Positions 1 through 12,632 are shown, counted from the stretch's first letter. The stretch is DNA of 64,000 nucleotides from Tricholoma matsutake (GCA_026075535.2 AP026550.1:7688001-7752000), one strand, 5' to 3'. Notes: generated from the sequence alone by a model not told the origin. Translations and numbers: made by a program.

Positions 1-2073
1 CTTATCCCTTGTATTCCAATCACTAGCGGAAGCAACGTCTGGACATAAGACATCTCAAGATCGATCAACGTCCCAGGCTGCGCGTAAGTCCTCCAGAGTA
101 TTCTCTTCCTTTCCAGGAACCGAATATCCACAGCTAAGCATACTGGAAACGGATCAAACAACCTTCAGAAAGTGCAAGGACAGCTGCTGCATACAGACAA
201 TCTTTCTTTGAAACCCAAGACACGGAAACCTAAAGATCCTCACCCCCTCACTGGAGGTAAGTCTTATCGCCTTGTCATGCTTATACAATCCATTAGGTCA
301 TTCCCCAGCCCAGAACCCAGATGGTACGTTTCAGTGGCTAGATATATCGCTTGTTTAGTTATTTCCACTCTGGCAGCACGCGCACACTTTCGGCATGAGA
401 CACTGTCTCCGACATCTAACAAAGGCAAGTTTTCGGTTTTATAACATCATGTCTGTTGATGCTTAATTATCACGATAAGGTGACAATAACGTCGGTTCGA
501 AGCTCTCAAGTTTGGCTGAGGATCGATCTCGGGGACGGGGCGAACCATTCCCTAGCCCGCCCAAGAAAGACCCGACTCCTGCAAGTAACAAGGGTACGCT
601 TCAATGGCTAGATATACTTGTTTTCATATTTCTGTTTTTGCAGCACAAGAGACGTTTTCAGCCTCTACTAAAGGCAAGCCTTGTACATCTTATAATGTCA
701 CGTCTGCTGGTGCTAAATCATCACGATAAGGCAACAATCACAAGGTCCCTTCGAAACCTTGTGCTGACGATGGACGGGGCGAACCTTCTCTTCTCAAGAG
801 GATGCCTCTGCCTCACGCAGTGAAAACGTCACTGTCAATTTTGGCTGAAGCGCCGCAGCTGCTGTCGGTTTACGCTGGATGTAAGGGTGCCATCTTCAAT
901 GTCCCTCTACTTAGTCAAATCTGTATCATTCAGCAAAAGGTACTGGGAACCGACCTTCTGACTCGACGAATATGAAAACGTCTGGATGTATGTCCCTCCA
1001 TTGTCATTGTCTTATGCATACATGGTCAAATCTACCTCTCAGCTAAACATAACTCTTCAAATGGGTCCCATCACAAATCTTCGAGTTCAAGTGCTAAGAA
1101 TATGTCTACAAGCAAACAGGTCCAAGCTACGAAGAAACCTCCTCCAAGTCCGAACAAAGGTAGGGATATACACCATCCATCTCCTAGAGAGAAGTTAGCA
1201 ATGATTAGATGTCACTTTATCAGCCAAAGGTCTTGAGAATCTCCCAAACGGGTCTCAGACTCATCAAATTCGGGTGTCAGATTCTTCAAAGTGTAAACTT
1301 TTTTGTTCGTTATCTATGCTTGGATAATCACAACCATTTTAATAGCAAAAGGCACCGGAAACGCTGTCATTATTCCAGCAAAGAACAAGCAAGGTAAATG
1401 TTATTGAGGTTATCGACATCACATGGACTCAAACTTGTTTCTACTATAGGCGTCATGGGTGCGTCCCAAAAGCCCCAGGCAGCGACGGTGCCAGCCCTGA
1501 GCCTTAGAGGACTGCTGAACAACGTTTCATCTTTCTCCCGTTGGACTAAGTCGGCACCCCCCATTGATAGGCATGTTCAAGCTACAAACGAACCAAGGCA
1601 AGGTGAGTGTACCCCTTCACCCTCTCGTTTCGCATATTTGATCCTGACCATTAGCAGGGGACTCCCGAAAACCATTGGCTTCCACTCATCAAGCGCCAAA
1701 GTCGAGCAAAGGTAAAACCTTCTTGTCAAATCCGGTTAGTATGAGCTGAAGGGCCTTCACTTGTCAGGTGATGGTAGCTCGTCGAAATCTCACCATGCAC
1801 AGATCTTGTCCTTGACGTCGCCCGGACACAAGCGCACTGAACTATCGGAGAAGGAAGTTGTCTTGTCGACGGAGCGCGTAAAGAATGGACCACGCGATGC
1901 GCGAGATGTGTCGGACAAAACGAATACATGTAAGCTGTTGCGATCGCTTCCACTCATGTAGCTGAACCGAAGCACCAGCGAGTGGTAAGATGAAGGCCGG
2001 CAAAATGGCCACGAAACTGACATGTAAATAAGCCGAGCACTCCATTTACCATCGGACTAACTTAAATTGCTAG
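1..2073 (+). other. Intron-rich 5' part of the gene ending in the reverse-transcriptase exon (model uncertain)
   Basis: No long ORF is present, but short open stretches flanked by good splice signals run through the region. Examples are a donor at about 246 with acceptor near 279, a donor at 1394 with acceptor near 1449, a donor at 1604 with acceptor near 1657, a donor at 1712 with acceptor at 1767, a donor at 1931 with acceptor at 1961, and a donor at 1985 with acceptor at 2073 preceded by a CTAAC branch-like site. Conceptual exons are rich in Ser, Lys, Pro and Thr and recur to short SNKG or AKG motifs at exon ends. The gene begins left of the window. I could not build one continuous frame through every exon, so either some exons are wrong or the gene is damaged. 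The inferred product would be a low-complexity basic N-terminal extension of the RT protein. Confidence 0.35.
335..757 (+). repeat. Duplicated exon-intron module, two diverged copies
   Basis: Two segments about 270 bp apart (about 335-505 and 605-757) share the same order of short blocks: TGGCTAGATATA, then a T-rich stretch ending in a CAG acceptor, then a CTAA-type exon ending AAAGGCAAG, then a block with TGATGCTTAATTATCACG or its variant, then CACGATAAGG. This is a tandem internal duplication of a small exon together with its introns. Confidence 0.55.
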
Positions 2074-3644
2074 TCATCTCGAGTCATGCCACGGGCTCTG
2101 CCAAGAAGTCGAACGAGCGTCAGTCAGTTCGAGGCTCGTCCACGGAAGCTACCAAGTCCATTGTACGGCGCAAGAAAGAATTTAAAGTCCGATCAAGCAG
2201 TAGCAATGGTAAACCTTTTGACCGCTATTGTGATCGTTGCAGTGACAGATTTCCTGTAGTATTATCTCAACCTCCTAGAAAGACAAGTATTCTTCCAAAA
2301 GGCCTACTCCGACAATACTCCCCGACTCTAGTCTGGCAAAAATCCGATAGTCCCAAAGTCATATCGGCATATTCTACATTAACGGCCGCGCCACTCCCTT
2401 CACCCCCCAAAAACGAGCTCCAGAACACAGTTGCTCGTCGAACAATTGCCCGGAACCCAGATCTCTTCAAGCATACAACACCAATCAAGGTTGATGCCTT
2501 CGAAAAGAATCTGAAGGACCACCCAAACCAACCGTTTGTTCGGTCCGTTGTCCGTTCGCTCAGGAATGGATTTTGGCCATGGGCAGATACAGCCAATCAT
2601 CCTCTTCCTACTACGTATGACGGTTCGCATCAGCGTCAACCCACTACCAGCAAAGTCAAAACAGACTTTATTCGACAGCAGCGCGACGAAGAAGTGGAAC
2701 TCGAGCGTTGGTCAAAACCCTTTGGCAAGAAATTGCTACCTGGGATGCATGCTTCCCCCATCACTGCCGTTCCAAAAAGCACCCCAGGCAAGTACAGATT
2801 GATCATCGACCAGAGCCGTGGGCCACACGCCCTTAACTCGACAATTCCGAAATCTCAAGTTAAAGTCAAGCTTGACACAATCCATGATCTCGGTACAACA
2901 CTTATACATGTTCGAAAGAAACATCCCAAGCGAAAGATTGTCTTAATCAAATCGGATGTCAGGAGCGCATTTCGCCTGCCTCCGATGCACCGATTATGGC
3001 AGATTAAACAGGCCGTCTCCGTAGATGGTCAATTCCATATTGACAGGTGTAATACCTTTGGAAATCGAGGCGGAGGATGGATCTGGGACTCGGTCATGTC
3101 CTTGGTCAACTGGATTGGCATCGAGAAAAAGAAAATACCTGATCTCCTGGGTTATGTCGACGACAACTTTGGCTGGGAATTTGCAGGAAACATGAAGTAC
3201 TACAAGCCATACAAGAAACATATGCCTGCCAAGCAAACCCGACTCCTCCAACTTTTGGATGAGCTCGGTATTCCGCACGACGAAAACAAACAACTCTCTG
3301 GCCCATCTCTCCCTATACTTGGTTATGAGGTGGATGCTAATGCGATGACAGTTAAAGTGCCGGATGAGAAGAAAGCTAAGATTATCCAATCACTTCGAAA
3401 TTACGCTCACGAAGGGACATCCTACACGCTCAAAGAGCTACAGAGTGTTGCCGGGTCTACCAGCGCAGTGCTTAATCTATATCCGCAACTTCGCCCGGGT
3501 CTGCGTGGACTGTTTGATGAGATGGCAGGGAAGGAGGAGCCCAGTACCAAGCTAATGGTAACCAAGCCCGTTGCTCGCAGCTTGTCGAAGCTGGCGGACT
3601 ATCTTGAGCGTGCTCAGCCTGTACAAATTCAGCAGAAGAAATAA
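2074..3644 (+). CDS. DIRS-like reverse transcriptase, RT domain only
   Basis: The open frame runs to a TAA at 3642-3644. It has a basic Ser/Lys-rich start, then a region like the pre-RT segment of DIRS/PAT retroelements (DHPNQPFVRSVVRSLRNGFW, near residue 155), then an RT palm. Motif A is SDVRSAFRLPP, motif B is GNRGGGWIWDSVMSLVNWI, and motif C is GYVDDNFGW. A motif-E-like LGYEVDANAMTVKVP follows. The catalytic Asp of motif A and the VDD pair are intact. The frame stops about 50 residues after the thumb-like segment. No RNase H, methyltransferase or tyrosine recombinase follows in any frame to 4 kb. The start is a 3' splice site (TAG at 2073) rather than an ATG. A further intron at about 2210-2250 is possible. 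It is either a truncated DIRS-like element or a host-adopted RT gene; family assignment is from motif order only. Confidence 0.6.
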
Positions 3645-4060
3645 TATGTGCGTGGACTCAGGTCAGGGTAAGGACGAGGTGCTGGATTGGCAAGGCTAGA
3701 TCCGAGTTCGAGCTCGCCCACTCGCACTAGCGGCGCTACGTCATAGCGCTATTTTTCAGTCCGTCCCGACTTGCGCCCTACGCCACAAGAATGCATTACT
3801 GCCCTTGTACTACTACGCGTACCTATGCTTTTCCTATTTCTTGCTCCTCTCGTGCAGAACTTGGCTTTTTGTTCACATATCTGTAGTGAAGCTGATCTTC
3901 GTACCATTTGCCATTTGTACACTACTAGTCTCGTCGACTCGACACCAACTCCCCTCAATCGTTTGGCTTCCCGCAAACACTGAGGTGAGATTCCCACCTA
4001 CTATGCCCCAACTATGCCCATATACTTGATACTCACCGTGTACTCGTAGTCTATTTATCT
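3645..4060. other. Non-coding stretch after the RT gene
   Basis: I see no RNase H, recombinase or LTR. The small ORFs on both strands have no recognisable domain. It is probably the 3' flank of the RT gene. Confidence 0.4.
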
Positions 4061-5090
4061 CTTAGGTGATTTAATATAGTTGTTTGGTTTTGCGCAAACA
4101 CTGATCATGACCGAGTCTTCAACGTTACACAAGTCGAGGAAAATGTCTGTTATGTCGGTCGAAGTCAACAGCGAACTGTAGGTTAATTTGGAAGGTGCAG
4201 GACGAGGATGGATAAGAACAGCTACATACTTGTACGTGCAAGTAGCGTGTTTAACAGAACAGATTTATGACAACTCCCAGCCAGTCACCACCATCGACCA
4301 CTGTCATCCCTCCTTCGTGTGGATGGCGATCTCTTCTTCTTGAGGGTCTCAGCGTAATCAGAGAGGATGTATGTTGGTCCGTTGCTAGCAGATCCAAGAA
4401 TGCATCGGCATGATCAGCGTGCTTCCATGTCTCAACCAATATGCCGAATAATGCCACTAAACTTTCGGAATGCTCAATGGGTGTCATGTCTCCACCATAC
4501 CCTCTACTCCAAGGAAAGTGACTCGTTACCGAACATCAATCACATTCCCGGAAAACGTCTAACCGACTCTGATATTGAAGACTATGAGTGGCCAGAGATA
4601 CGATTCATACGAGGTCGAGATGCATGCGATGAAAATCGGGGTGTACAAATGTTGGCCTAGCTTACAGAGATGAGAATAAAGTCCAGGTGAAGCTAAGCTT
4701 CGTAGCATGCTGGCGAAAGATGTAAGTGTTACTCAGTTTGCAACAAGCTCAGCTCTCATTGTAACTTTCAGTCAAGAAAAGCTCACCCACACGTCTCCGT
4801 TGACGAATTATCACTCCTGCTCACAATGGCTGTCCTACAGGAAATTGGCCACACGGTGTTGGTTTGATGGAGTAGGGGGTCGGTGCCGAACATTCCATTT
4901 CCATCTAGTCTTCGGGGAGGCTGGCAACTTCATCAAAAAATGCTTTATTGGAGGCGTTATAGCAGGCGGAAGTCGAGTGACGTCGGCAAGTTGAAGCAAC
5001 TTCGAAGCATAGGGATCATTGTGAACGGCAGAACAGAAAGTCAAGTCTTTGGTAAGCTTCATCTTGTAATCATTTGCTATCACTTCTACT
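4061..5090 (-). other. Possible small spliced gene, unrecognised
   Basis: On the minus strand, an ORF at 4251-4487 begins with ATG and encodes a leucine-rich, hydrophobic-then-charged segment. A second open block lies at about 4835-5083. Splice-like signals occur between them. The plus strand also has ORFs here (4367-4660 and 4883-5227), so strand choice is weak. There is no domain match I recognise. It may be a degraded host gene or chance ORFs in moderately GC-rich DNA. Confidence 0.15.
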
Positions 5091-5880
5091 TAAGACCTAT
5101 GCAGATGAGCCAAGTTCTGGAAGCTATAATGTGTTCAATCGACAAGAAACTCTACTTAACCATTTCAATATTCCAACCTTCCTACACTAGCAGACTGTAC
5201 CGTGACAAATCTTCATCACCAATATAGGGCAACAGGGACAACGGATCTCAGATTAGAGCTACGCCTCCAGCTGGGATTCAGTTGGACGGGAATCAGAGAT
5301 GATGAGATACGACACTGTAGCTTGAAATATAATACCTGTGCTTGGCAGCACCAGTATACTACCCAATCACTAGACTAGAACTGGTATCGTATCTTTGTCT
5401 TTTGAGTATCGTTTCCAATGCACTCGTATGTCGATTTCGATACGCCACCTACGTGCCCGTCGAAGTCAGTGACCCGCGAACAGTTCCTGAGTTTCTTGTG
5501 ATCTTGTAAACGAACCCTACAATCTTTTCGAACGCACCGTTCTTGGTTAGTTCTTGGCCACCGTTTAGCTATGATTACATCCCAAGTTGCGCTGCCTGCA
5601 CGGCCAAGGATCTTCCAAATGTACATCATAATTAAGTGCCCAGCACTGAAAGTCCATGAGGATATCATAACGATAGAATACAAATGTCATCCGACGGTAC
5701 TAGCAACCCACTAGCAACCCGCTAGCAACGGGTACGACGAACAACAATAATGTTCAATAGGAGAACCACAGATCATCAGAGCGACCACGTCGCAAGGGGC
5801 AGGAAACCAGACACAGGAGAGCGATCGGAAGTACGAAGAAAAAAAGCAAGAGAACAGTTGAGCCACAAAGTGCAACCAGT
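5091..5880. other. Intergenic region, no supported gene
   Basis: Only short ORFs are present (for example 5375-5683 on minus) with no recognised motifs. The stretch separates the uncertain 4-5 kb region from the 3' end of the coiled-coil gene. Confidence 0.4.
5700..5731. repeat. Three-copy 11-bp tandem repeat (CTAGCAACCCA type)
   Basis: Three consecutive near-identical units, CTAGCAACCCA, CTAGCAACCCG and CTAGCAACGGG, are visible just beyond the 3' end of the coiled-coil gene. Confidence 0.8.
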
Positions 5881-8800
5881 CTACACTTTTCGTTTTTTCT
5901 GTTTTATCTTGACATTACCTTCGGTCTGGCAAAGCGAAGAAAATACATCCGATCAATGAGACATAAACATAGCATCCTTACTCACTTTTCTTTGTCCCGG
6001 CACTGACGTCGGCGCAGACGGTGGCGAAGGCTGCGGCGCTTCGTCTGCTACCTTGGTCGTAGCCCTCTATGCCGGTGTAAACATCGACATATGAAGATTT
6101 TAGTAAAAACTATACCGAACGCCGAGTCACTCGAGGTTTTTCCACCTTCGCAGGAGATACTGCTCTCGCTCGCTTTCCGAGCACCGAAAGATAGTCCGAA
6201 AGCTCAGACAGGGGTGTATCGTCTTCTGAATCTGAATCGAAATCCGAAGCTGCAAGTGTTGAGAAAGTTTTGGTGGCCTTGGGTTTTTGTGTTGTACGAG
6301 AGGTTGTAACTTTAGTTTCGTTCACGCCTGTGAGCTTTGACATTTTCGACTTTGGGATAGGTTTGTTGGTAACACGAGGAGCCGAAGAGGGAGCAGCATC
6401 GGGCACGGAAATAGCAGTTGTGGCGAAAGAAGGCAGAGCCAGAAGAGCAGGGTCGATCGTAGCAGAGGAGGTGACAGCAGAGACGGCCAGGGGAAGAGCA
6501 ATAATACGAGAACCACGAGGAGTCTCAGCAGAACTGTGAGAAGCCACAGCCTTTAACTGTTGGTCGATGTTTAGCACCATCGCACGAGAGGAGCCGACAG
6601 TGTTACCGCATGGTCGGGGCTGGACATCCACATCGTCAAATCGACCATAGACTTGGGCTGTCCACCATCCTCCCTACCCCTCTCGTGTAAGAGTCGAGCA
6701 AGTGTCGACTCCAGCTCATGAATACGTGCTTGGAGGGCACTGTTCATGTTTTCACGCTATGAAGTATCAGATCAGTCACGCTGGACAAAGCTCAAAACGA
6801 AGGGGAACAAGGAACCCTGCGGAGTTCGTTCTCCTTCGCGACATCCTCCTGTTCATGAAGTGACTGACACACCCTCTGTAACCAGTCGACGAAGTCCTTC
6901 TCTTCGTCCGTCTACATAAATAGAGTGTATCAGTACGCCATCATGCAGAATAACAGTACGCACCAGATCATTTTTCTCATACCTCTCCCTGAGCGTCCTG
7001 CACTGTACTACCAGATCTTTGTTGATTCTCTCCAGCTCCGCCATCTTCTCTTTCATGCTGACCAGCAGCCCATCCTTCGCCCCCTCCGCATCCACTACCA
7101 TCCTTCTCCCTTCCTCCTCAACATACCTTCGCTCCCCCTCTATCACGCCAATTCTCTTCCTCAACTCCCCATTAGTCAGTCGCTCCTCCTCCACCTGCCG
7201 CCTCGCACCTGCCGCTTCTCTCTCTGCGGCATCTGCACGCTTCGTCTCTAACTTGATGAGTCGCTCTGCCGCCGCCTCCTGCTTCCCCATCTTCTTTTCA
7301 AACTCGGCAGCTGAGCTAACAAGTGCTGCCTGCTTCGAGGCATAATCTTGCTTGAGACCGTCCACCATACGTTGAATATTGGCGTTACGCTCTTGAAGCA
7401 CGGAGAGCTCGGTCTCGTGTTTTCCGGTAATACAGGCGAACTTTGACTGAACATAGTAATGCTCAATAACGTGCAGGTAGGTAGTGCTTTCGACTCACCG
7501 CGAACGAACTCTCAGAAACCAGAAGTCGTTCCTACACATGAAAATGAGCTCAATAATTACACAAACAAAAAATAGAACCCACCTGTAGATCTCCACCGTG
7601 TTCCTTTGCTAGACGAAGGGTTATAGTCTGTGCATCGAATCTTTCCTGCAGCACTATGAGCCGGTTTTCGGCCTGCCGAAACCTACAACATATCTCGTCA
7701 ACACCCGAATAATGAGGAACAATAGAAACCTACGTATCTTCCCGCTCTGCAGCCTCTTTCTTTACGTTTTCTAGTTCTGCTTCAAGCAAACCGGTCTTCA
7801 ACCCCACTTTTTTCGCCTCCTCACACTCCTTCCTTACCTTCCCGAGCTCCATCTCAAGAAACTCACACCTCCCCTGCACTTCGCCCAGTTTGCAGGATTC
7901 CTCCACACGACTCTTCTCGGCGTTTTTGGTGTCGTCTTCGGCGAGCTTAGCAGTGGCTTGGGCTTCGGAAAGGCTATGAATGAATAAGGTAAGAAATGCG
8001 CTCAGGATAGAAAGCGTATTGTACATACAGAGCTTGTAACTTGGCCTTCCCGCTTTTGAGTTCCGCTAATTCACTCTGCAAAATGAACAGTTCCTTATCA
8101 CGGGCCTGGAGAGCACTGTTTGCAACCTTGAGCTCGAGGGTAGTCCTATGTCGTCCTTGATTCAGCGAATAGTGGATTGATGTCGACGAAAAAAACGCAC
8201 TGCCGCATTGACTCTTCCATGGCTTCGAGCTCCTGCACCCGACTCGCTAGAGCTCGGTTGCTAAACACCTCATTAACATTATGGGGGACAAGGGAAGAAG
8301 CGACATACGCGTCTTGCACACCTCTTAAGTCTTCGACTTCCTTCTCCCGCAGTGCCAACGTCCTTTTCACCTCCTCAAGTCTATTTCAGTAACTAGTGAG
8401 CTCGCGAGAACAAACGCAAAACAATGAGAAACCAACCTCTCCATTAAAGCCACGCTCCGTGCCTCCGCCGCCGCCGCCTCGGCTCGCACTTCCACCGTGT
8501 CATGTTCATGCTTCACGAGCCTCTCAACAACCTCCCGGATCTTCTGCACTGAATGACCCCTATCAGCAGAGCATAACGATTAATATCTATAAAAAAAATC
8601 TCACCAAGCCCTCCTCCATTAAACGCCACGCCATCTCCACCAGAGCCTGTGCCGCCCAAGATTGCCACTATCTCACCTAGTCGCCCCTTCTCTGCCTCCT
8701 CCAGCTCCCGCACGCGGTCTCTTGTCTCTGCGAGCTGCGACGACTGGTGGTGCAGCTTGTCACGCAGAAGGTCATTCACGCGATGTGCTACCGATTGCGT

Positions 8801-10356
8801 GGGTCAATATTAGGCTCGGAAAACAGGAAAGATATTACAGCCAGCTAATTCGTCCTGCAGCTCCCCAAGGACCATCTTTAACTCTCCTGCGCGGGTGTAG
8901 TTGTTGGCGGCATCCAAGAGAGGTTCAAGAGCTACGACGTTTATATCAGCATTATTCTGTGATAGTGGCAAGAAAATTAACATACTTCGTAGGCCATCAG
9001 CCGCCCATCCACGAACGTGGCGCATTTCGCTCAGCAAGGCTTGGGAAGCATCGTAGGAAAGCTTCAGAGATTGAAAAGATGTTTGTAGTTGTGCGTAGCT
9101 GGATAATTTCCCACGTCAACAAAGCGAAAGGAATTGAGAACAAACGTTCGACTCGCTTTGTGCCCAAATCTACTAATCTTTCCCTCACGCCAGCCATCTT
9201 ACACATTCTCTCTTCTCTCTCCGCCTTCAATTCGTTTCGAGCGTTTCCCAACTGCTCCAGCATTTTGTCGAGCTCTTTCTGCGTCTTCTCCTTGCTATCG
9301 TTCACTAGGGCGAGATTCCCTTGAATATCTCTAACTTCATGCTTGGCCGCATCGAGTTCTCGTTGGACTGAAACCATTTCTTGCTGGCGCATGTTGTAAT
9401 TTGACGTGAGGGCCTCGTGCGCGGTGGAGAGGGCATTGAGTTGGTTGAGAATGGATTGCGTGTGGCGGCGCTGAGATAGGATATCATATACACGTCAGTT
9501 TTGGACCGGCGGAACGCATGTAGAGAAAGGAAGCGCATATATGCGTTAGAAGCAAAGAGAAAAGTATACGAACCTCTCCTACGAGCTCGTCATTGACTAC
9601 TTGCAGCTCCCGTAATACATTAATCGCAATATCGGGCAGACCCTTCGACTTTGAGGGGGTCGATAAGTCGGTCGAATGGTCGACATTAAGGGTAACCTCG
9701 TCATTATGGAGTGATGCCGAGGAGTGTGATTGCGATCTTGCCCTCGACTCAGGCCTTGAGATGGGCAATACCAAGGGGGAACGAGGGGGAAGCATCTGAA
9801 GATGAGGTGTATGCGCAGCTCTCGATTGCGGAGACGGCGAAAGTGGCAAATCTTTGTCGGCTGGAAGTTAAGGATCAACGTCGCGTCATGTGTGAGATTA
9901 AAATGACAGGGAAAACATACAAGATGGTTCATGGTCGCGATGCGGAGATGACTCAACTGAACGGGCTGGTAACGGGTGCGAAAAGCAAACATCTGCTGGC
10001 GTCGATGCTGGTGCAGCAGTCGAAGGTTTCAAGAGACTAAAGAACTGTGTCGTCGATGATTGTGGCTCCTGTGGCCGTGGTTGCTGGTTCTCAGATTTTT
10101 GAAAGCGTTGCAAGGCGGGAAATATCGGAGGGCGTTTCGCGTTCTGATCACCTCCAAGTAACCGTGCAGGTCTAAAAGCTTTAGTATTCTCAGAGAAAGG
10201 CGGACGGTCTCGTTTCCCTGCCGAATTTAGGACGAGATTTTCGCGTTGGTTAGCGCTCTGAGCCAGCGAGAAGACCTTTGGTTTTAGAATCCTGGTTTGG
10301 CTAAGTTTCAGAGGCTGTGAGAGGCGTAAGGAATCATAGTTGAGCTCGTCGTCCAT
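5881..10356 (-). CDS. Long nuclear coiled-coil protein, many introns, function unknown
   Basis: The gene starts at the ATG ending at 10356 (MDDELNYDSL). The first splice sites fit exactly in phase: exon 1 10356-9921, exon 2 9860-9574, exon 3 from 9470. Later exons encode almost uninterrupted heptad-rich coiled coil (blocks near 9390-9146, 9090-9000, 8930-8840, 8780-8690, 8540-8440, 8370-8230, 8150-8030, 7990-7735, 7680-7470, 7400-6960 and 6890-6700). The N terminus is a disordered Ser/Pro/Lys region. The C terminus is low complexity with an acidic DSDSEDD patch. The last three exons splice in phase (to 6116, 6066-5986, 5898-5881) and end in QRKKKRKV, an evident basic nuclear-localisation signal. 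The architecture (disordered head, long coil, basic tail) fits a nuclear scaffold or meiotic/mitotic structural protein, but that is inference. Some middle exon borders (for example after 9146 and near 6700) I could not join in frame. Confidence 0.7.
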
Positions 10357-10923
10357 AGCGATGAAATAGACAAGAAATTATAAGATAGTGGTTGGTTGTA
10401 AGTCAAAAAGTAGGCGCCACCAACCTTCGTCAGTCACCCGTTCTCTTTCTCTTCTCTTTTGTCTCCGACTCAATTGGATAACGCACCATGATTGTCTTTT
10501 TCCATTTTTACCTTCCTAATAGTAACTCGCTGTTTTTTGCGTGCAGACGATTTGGTATTGGCATGACTGTTCAAAGCTCTCAATAGTAAAGATTTACATC
10601 GAAACCTAATCCCTGATTCTGACAGCGCTGCGAATTGTAACAGCTTTACGACTGTGGTCAGTCCCTCGCTAGGAATTCACATCTTTGATTTCCCTTGGAT
10701 TTCCCTCGCTCAGCTCCGAACCAATTTTCACTGGGCATGCATGATAGCACTGGAGGGAATGTTTATGCCGTATATATCAAATTTTCAGAGTGCTAACTGA
10801 TAATAAGTATGTAGTATAAAAAGTTTGATGGTCAGAAAATTGATAATCTGCTCAAATCTTATCGGAGTGTTATGTAATCGTTGATCAAATCTATCTAGCC
10901 TTGTCCGACTCACGAACCTCTAG
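10357..10923. promoter_or_regulatory. Divergent promoter region between the coiled-coil gene and the PARG-like gene
   Basis: The two genes start head to head with 567 bp between their ATGs. The space holds pyrimidine-rich stretches (about 10436-10475) and AT-rich segments (about 10795-10880), as expected for shared upstream DNA. I do not identify a specific factor site. Confidence 0.4.
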
Positions 10924-11861
10924 ATGTCTCCCGACCTTGCTCGTCGACAAAAAATAGCCGAGGACACCAAAGCGCGTTCTGATGTCATTACTATAGAGCA
11001 TGCGAAAGAAGGCGCAACCACTGAATCTATGTTCCTCACTGCCGATCAGTTGCCTGCGCTCGATGTCTCAGATTGCCCAAATTTACCCAGCTCCAAAATC
11101 AGAGTAGTCAATGCAGATTCGTTTACCACTGCACGAGATATCATGAAAACAGATCCTGAAGCGCGGGGTAAGACGGCGGTACAAAATTTGGCGAGCGACG
11201 AAATGCCGGGCGGAGGCTGGGAATCAAGCCTATCGAAAACTCAGGTAATATATTTTCACGTATAATTGCTCCTTCTTTGACTTGAAGATTCAGGAAGAAG
11301 CTCTCTGCTATGCCTCGACCCTGTTCGCAACATTGAAACCCAGCTACTACCCATGGGACAATCTCGGTCCAAAGTCTATCGCAGGAGTATTCTCTCCAGG
11401 TGTTGTTGTCTTTAAAGATGATCTGGACCACGACTGTATCAATTTGGTCCCAAATGAACGACGTGTGGTGTCTGTCATCACTGTAGCAGCACCTCGACGC
11501 CCCGCATTGTCAGAGGACCGATCCACCTTCCGAAACATATCAGATTTGGAGGACTTTAGGGACAAGATTAGACTGGTGTATCGAATGGCGGCGCACCATG
11601 GACAGCAGTATTTGGTCCTGAGTATGTTTCGCTCCGCATCATCGTTCTGATGTGACCCTCAAAATATATACAGGCGCGATGGGCTGCGGAGCATACGATT
11701 GTCCCCCAAGACTTGTAGCTGAAGAGATGAAAGCTGGGTTATCGGAGCCTGAGTTTAAAGGTTGGTTCCGCCGGGTGACGTTTGCAGTATATAGCAAGAA
11801 AAGCAACGGACCTAGAAACTTCGACATTTTCCAGGAACTGTTGGACGGAGTAGAAATATAG
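10924..11861 (+). CDS. Microbial-type poly(ADP-ribose) glycohydrolase-like protein (TIGR02452/DUF2263 family)
   Basis: Three exons join exactly in frame: 10924-11244, 11294-11621 and 11674-11861, giving about 278 residues. Introns are GT..AG, 49 and 52 nt. The family hallmark is the macrodomain-like loop: VQNLASDEMPGGGW near residue 95, followed after the first intron by QEEALCYASTLF. The second loop is SAMGCGAYDCPP, formed across the second intron. A GVFSPGVVVFKD segment lies between. Members of this family are predicted to remove ADP-ribose chains from proteins. The PGGG loop and QEE are the expected ADP-ribose contacts. The length is normal for the family, and no signal peptide is seen, so a soluble protein is likely. 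Start choice: the first ATG after an AT-rich leader, with no in-frame upstream ATG I can support. The substrate is unknown. Confidence 0.85.
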
Positions 11862-12632
11862 AAGAAACTTCAGCATCCAACTTCAAGGTCACTTCGTTCA
11901 TCCACTGGTGGGAGGCGTACGTGAACTCAGTTATTGGACTTGGGCCATCGTAGTACGACTAATAAAGTTTCCTGTAGCTCCGTGATGACCATATCAATGA
12001 TCGGCTCTCTCAATCATTCTGTCGTCTCGTCAGGATGACAGCAGCAAGCAGAACTGAGGAAGTATACCAAGAGTTGGGTTTGCCAGCGCCGCATGTCCAG
12101 CCGAACTAAAGGTTCCGGACATATGGATATAAGGTTGAGAAAAGACACAGAACTTAAAGTAGACTAGGGAAGGACAATTGTGTGTGTGGCGTCATAAATC
12201 CCTCAGCGACGGCTTGAGCGACCCGTGACGCGATTCTATAGTATTCCCCAAAGGACGATCAGCCAAAACAATATCACTGGCTGCACAGCACGATACTTCT
12301 GGAATACTGCCATCATACTCACCAAGAGATATTTTGCTAGTATTCATACCAATCTAAGATACTATTTGAGTACCTTCAGTACTGTCAAAATATGATATGA
12401 TACTTTGATGATACTGTCAAAATACTTCTGGCAAAGTCTGTTGACAATATTAGGAATACTGTCAGGGCTGAGGTACTTCCACAGTACTTCTCCAGCAGTA
12501 TTGTGCCTTGCACCCAGTGTATCCCAGTATCAAATCTGTGCACTCAATCAATGGCCAGGCTCTTTCAGTAGATGCAGCTAAAGAACTATATATTTCCAAG
12601 AAAGCTCTTACTACAGTGTTTGGCTGCGGATG
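11862..12632. other. 3' flank of the PARG-like gene and insertion target of the Copia element
   Basis: No gene is supported. From about 12360 to 12480 there are short direct repeats of ATACTGTCAAAATA-type sequence. The last five bases (GGATG, 12628-12632) are the target duplication of the adjoining Copia element. Confidence 0.5.

Noticed and set aside
12360..12480. Regulatory array of ATACTGTCAAAATA motifs
   Set aside because: Only a few imperfect copies in AT-rich DNA; no support for function.
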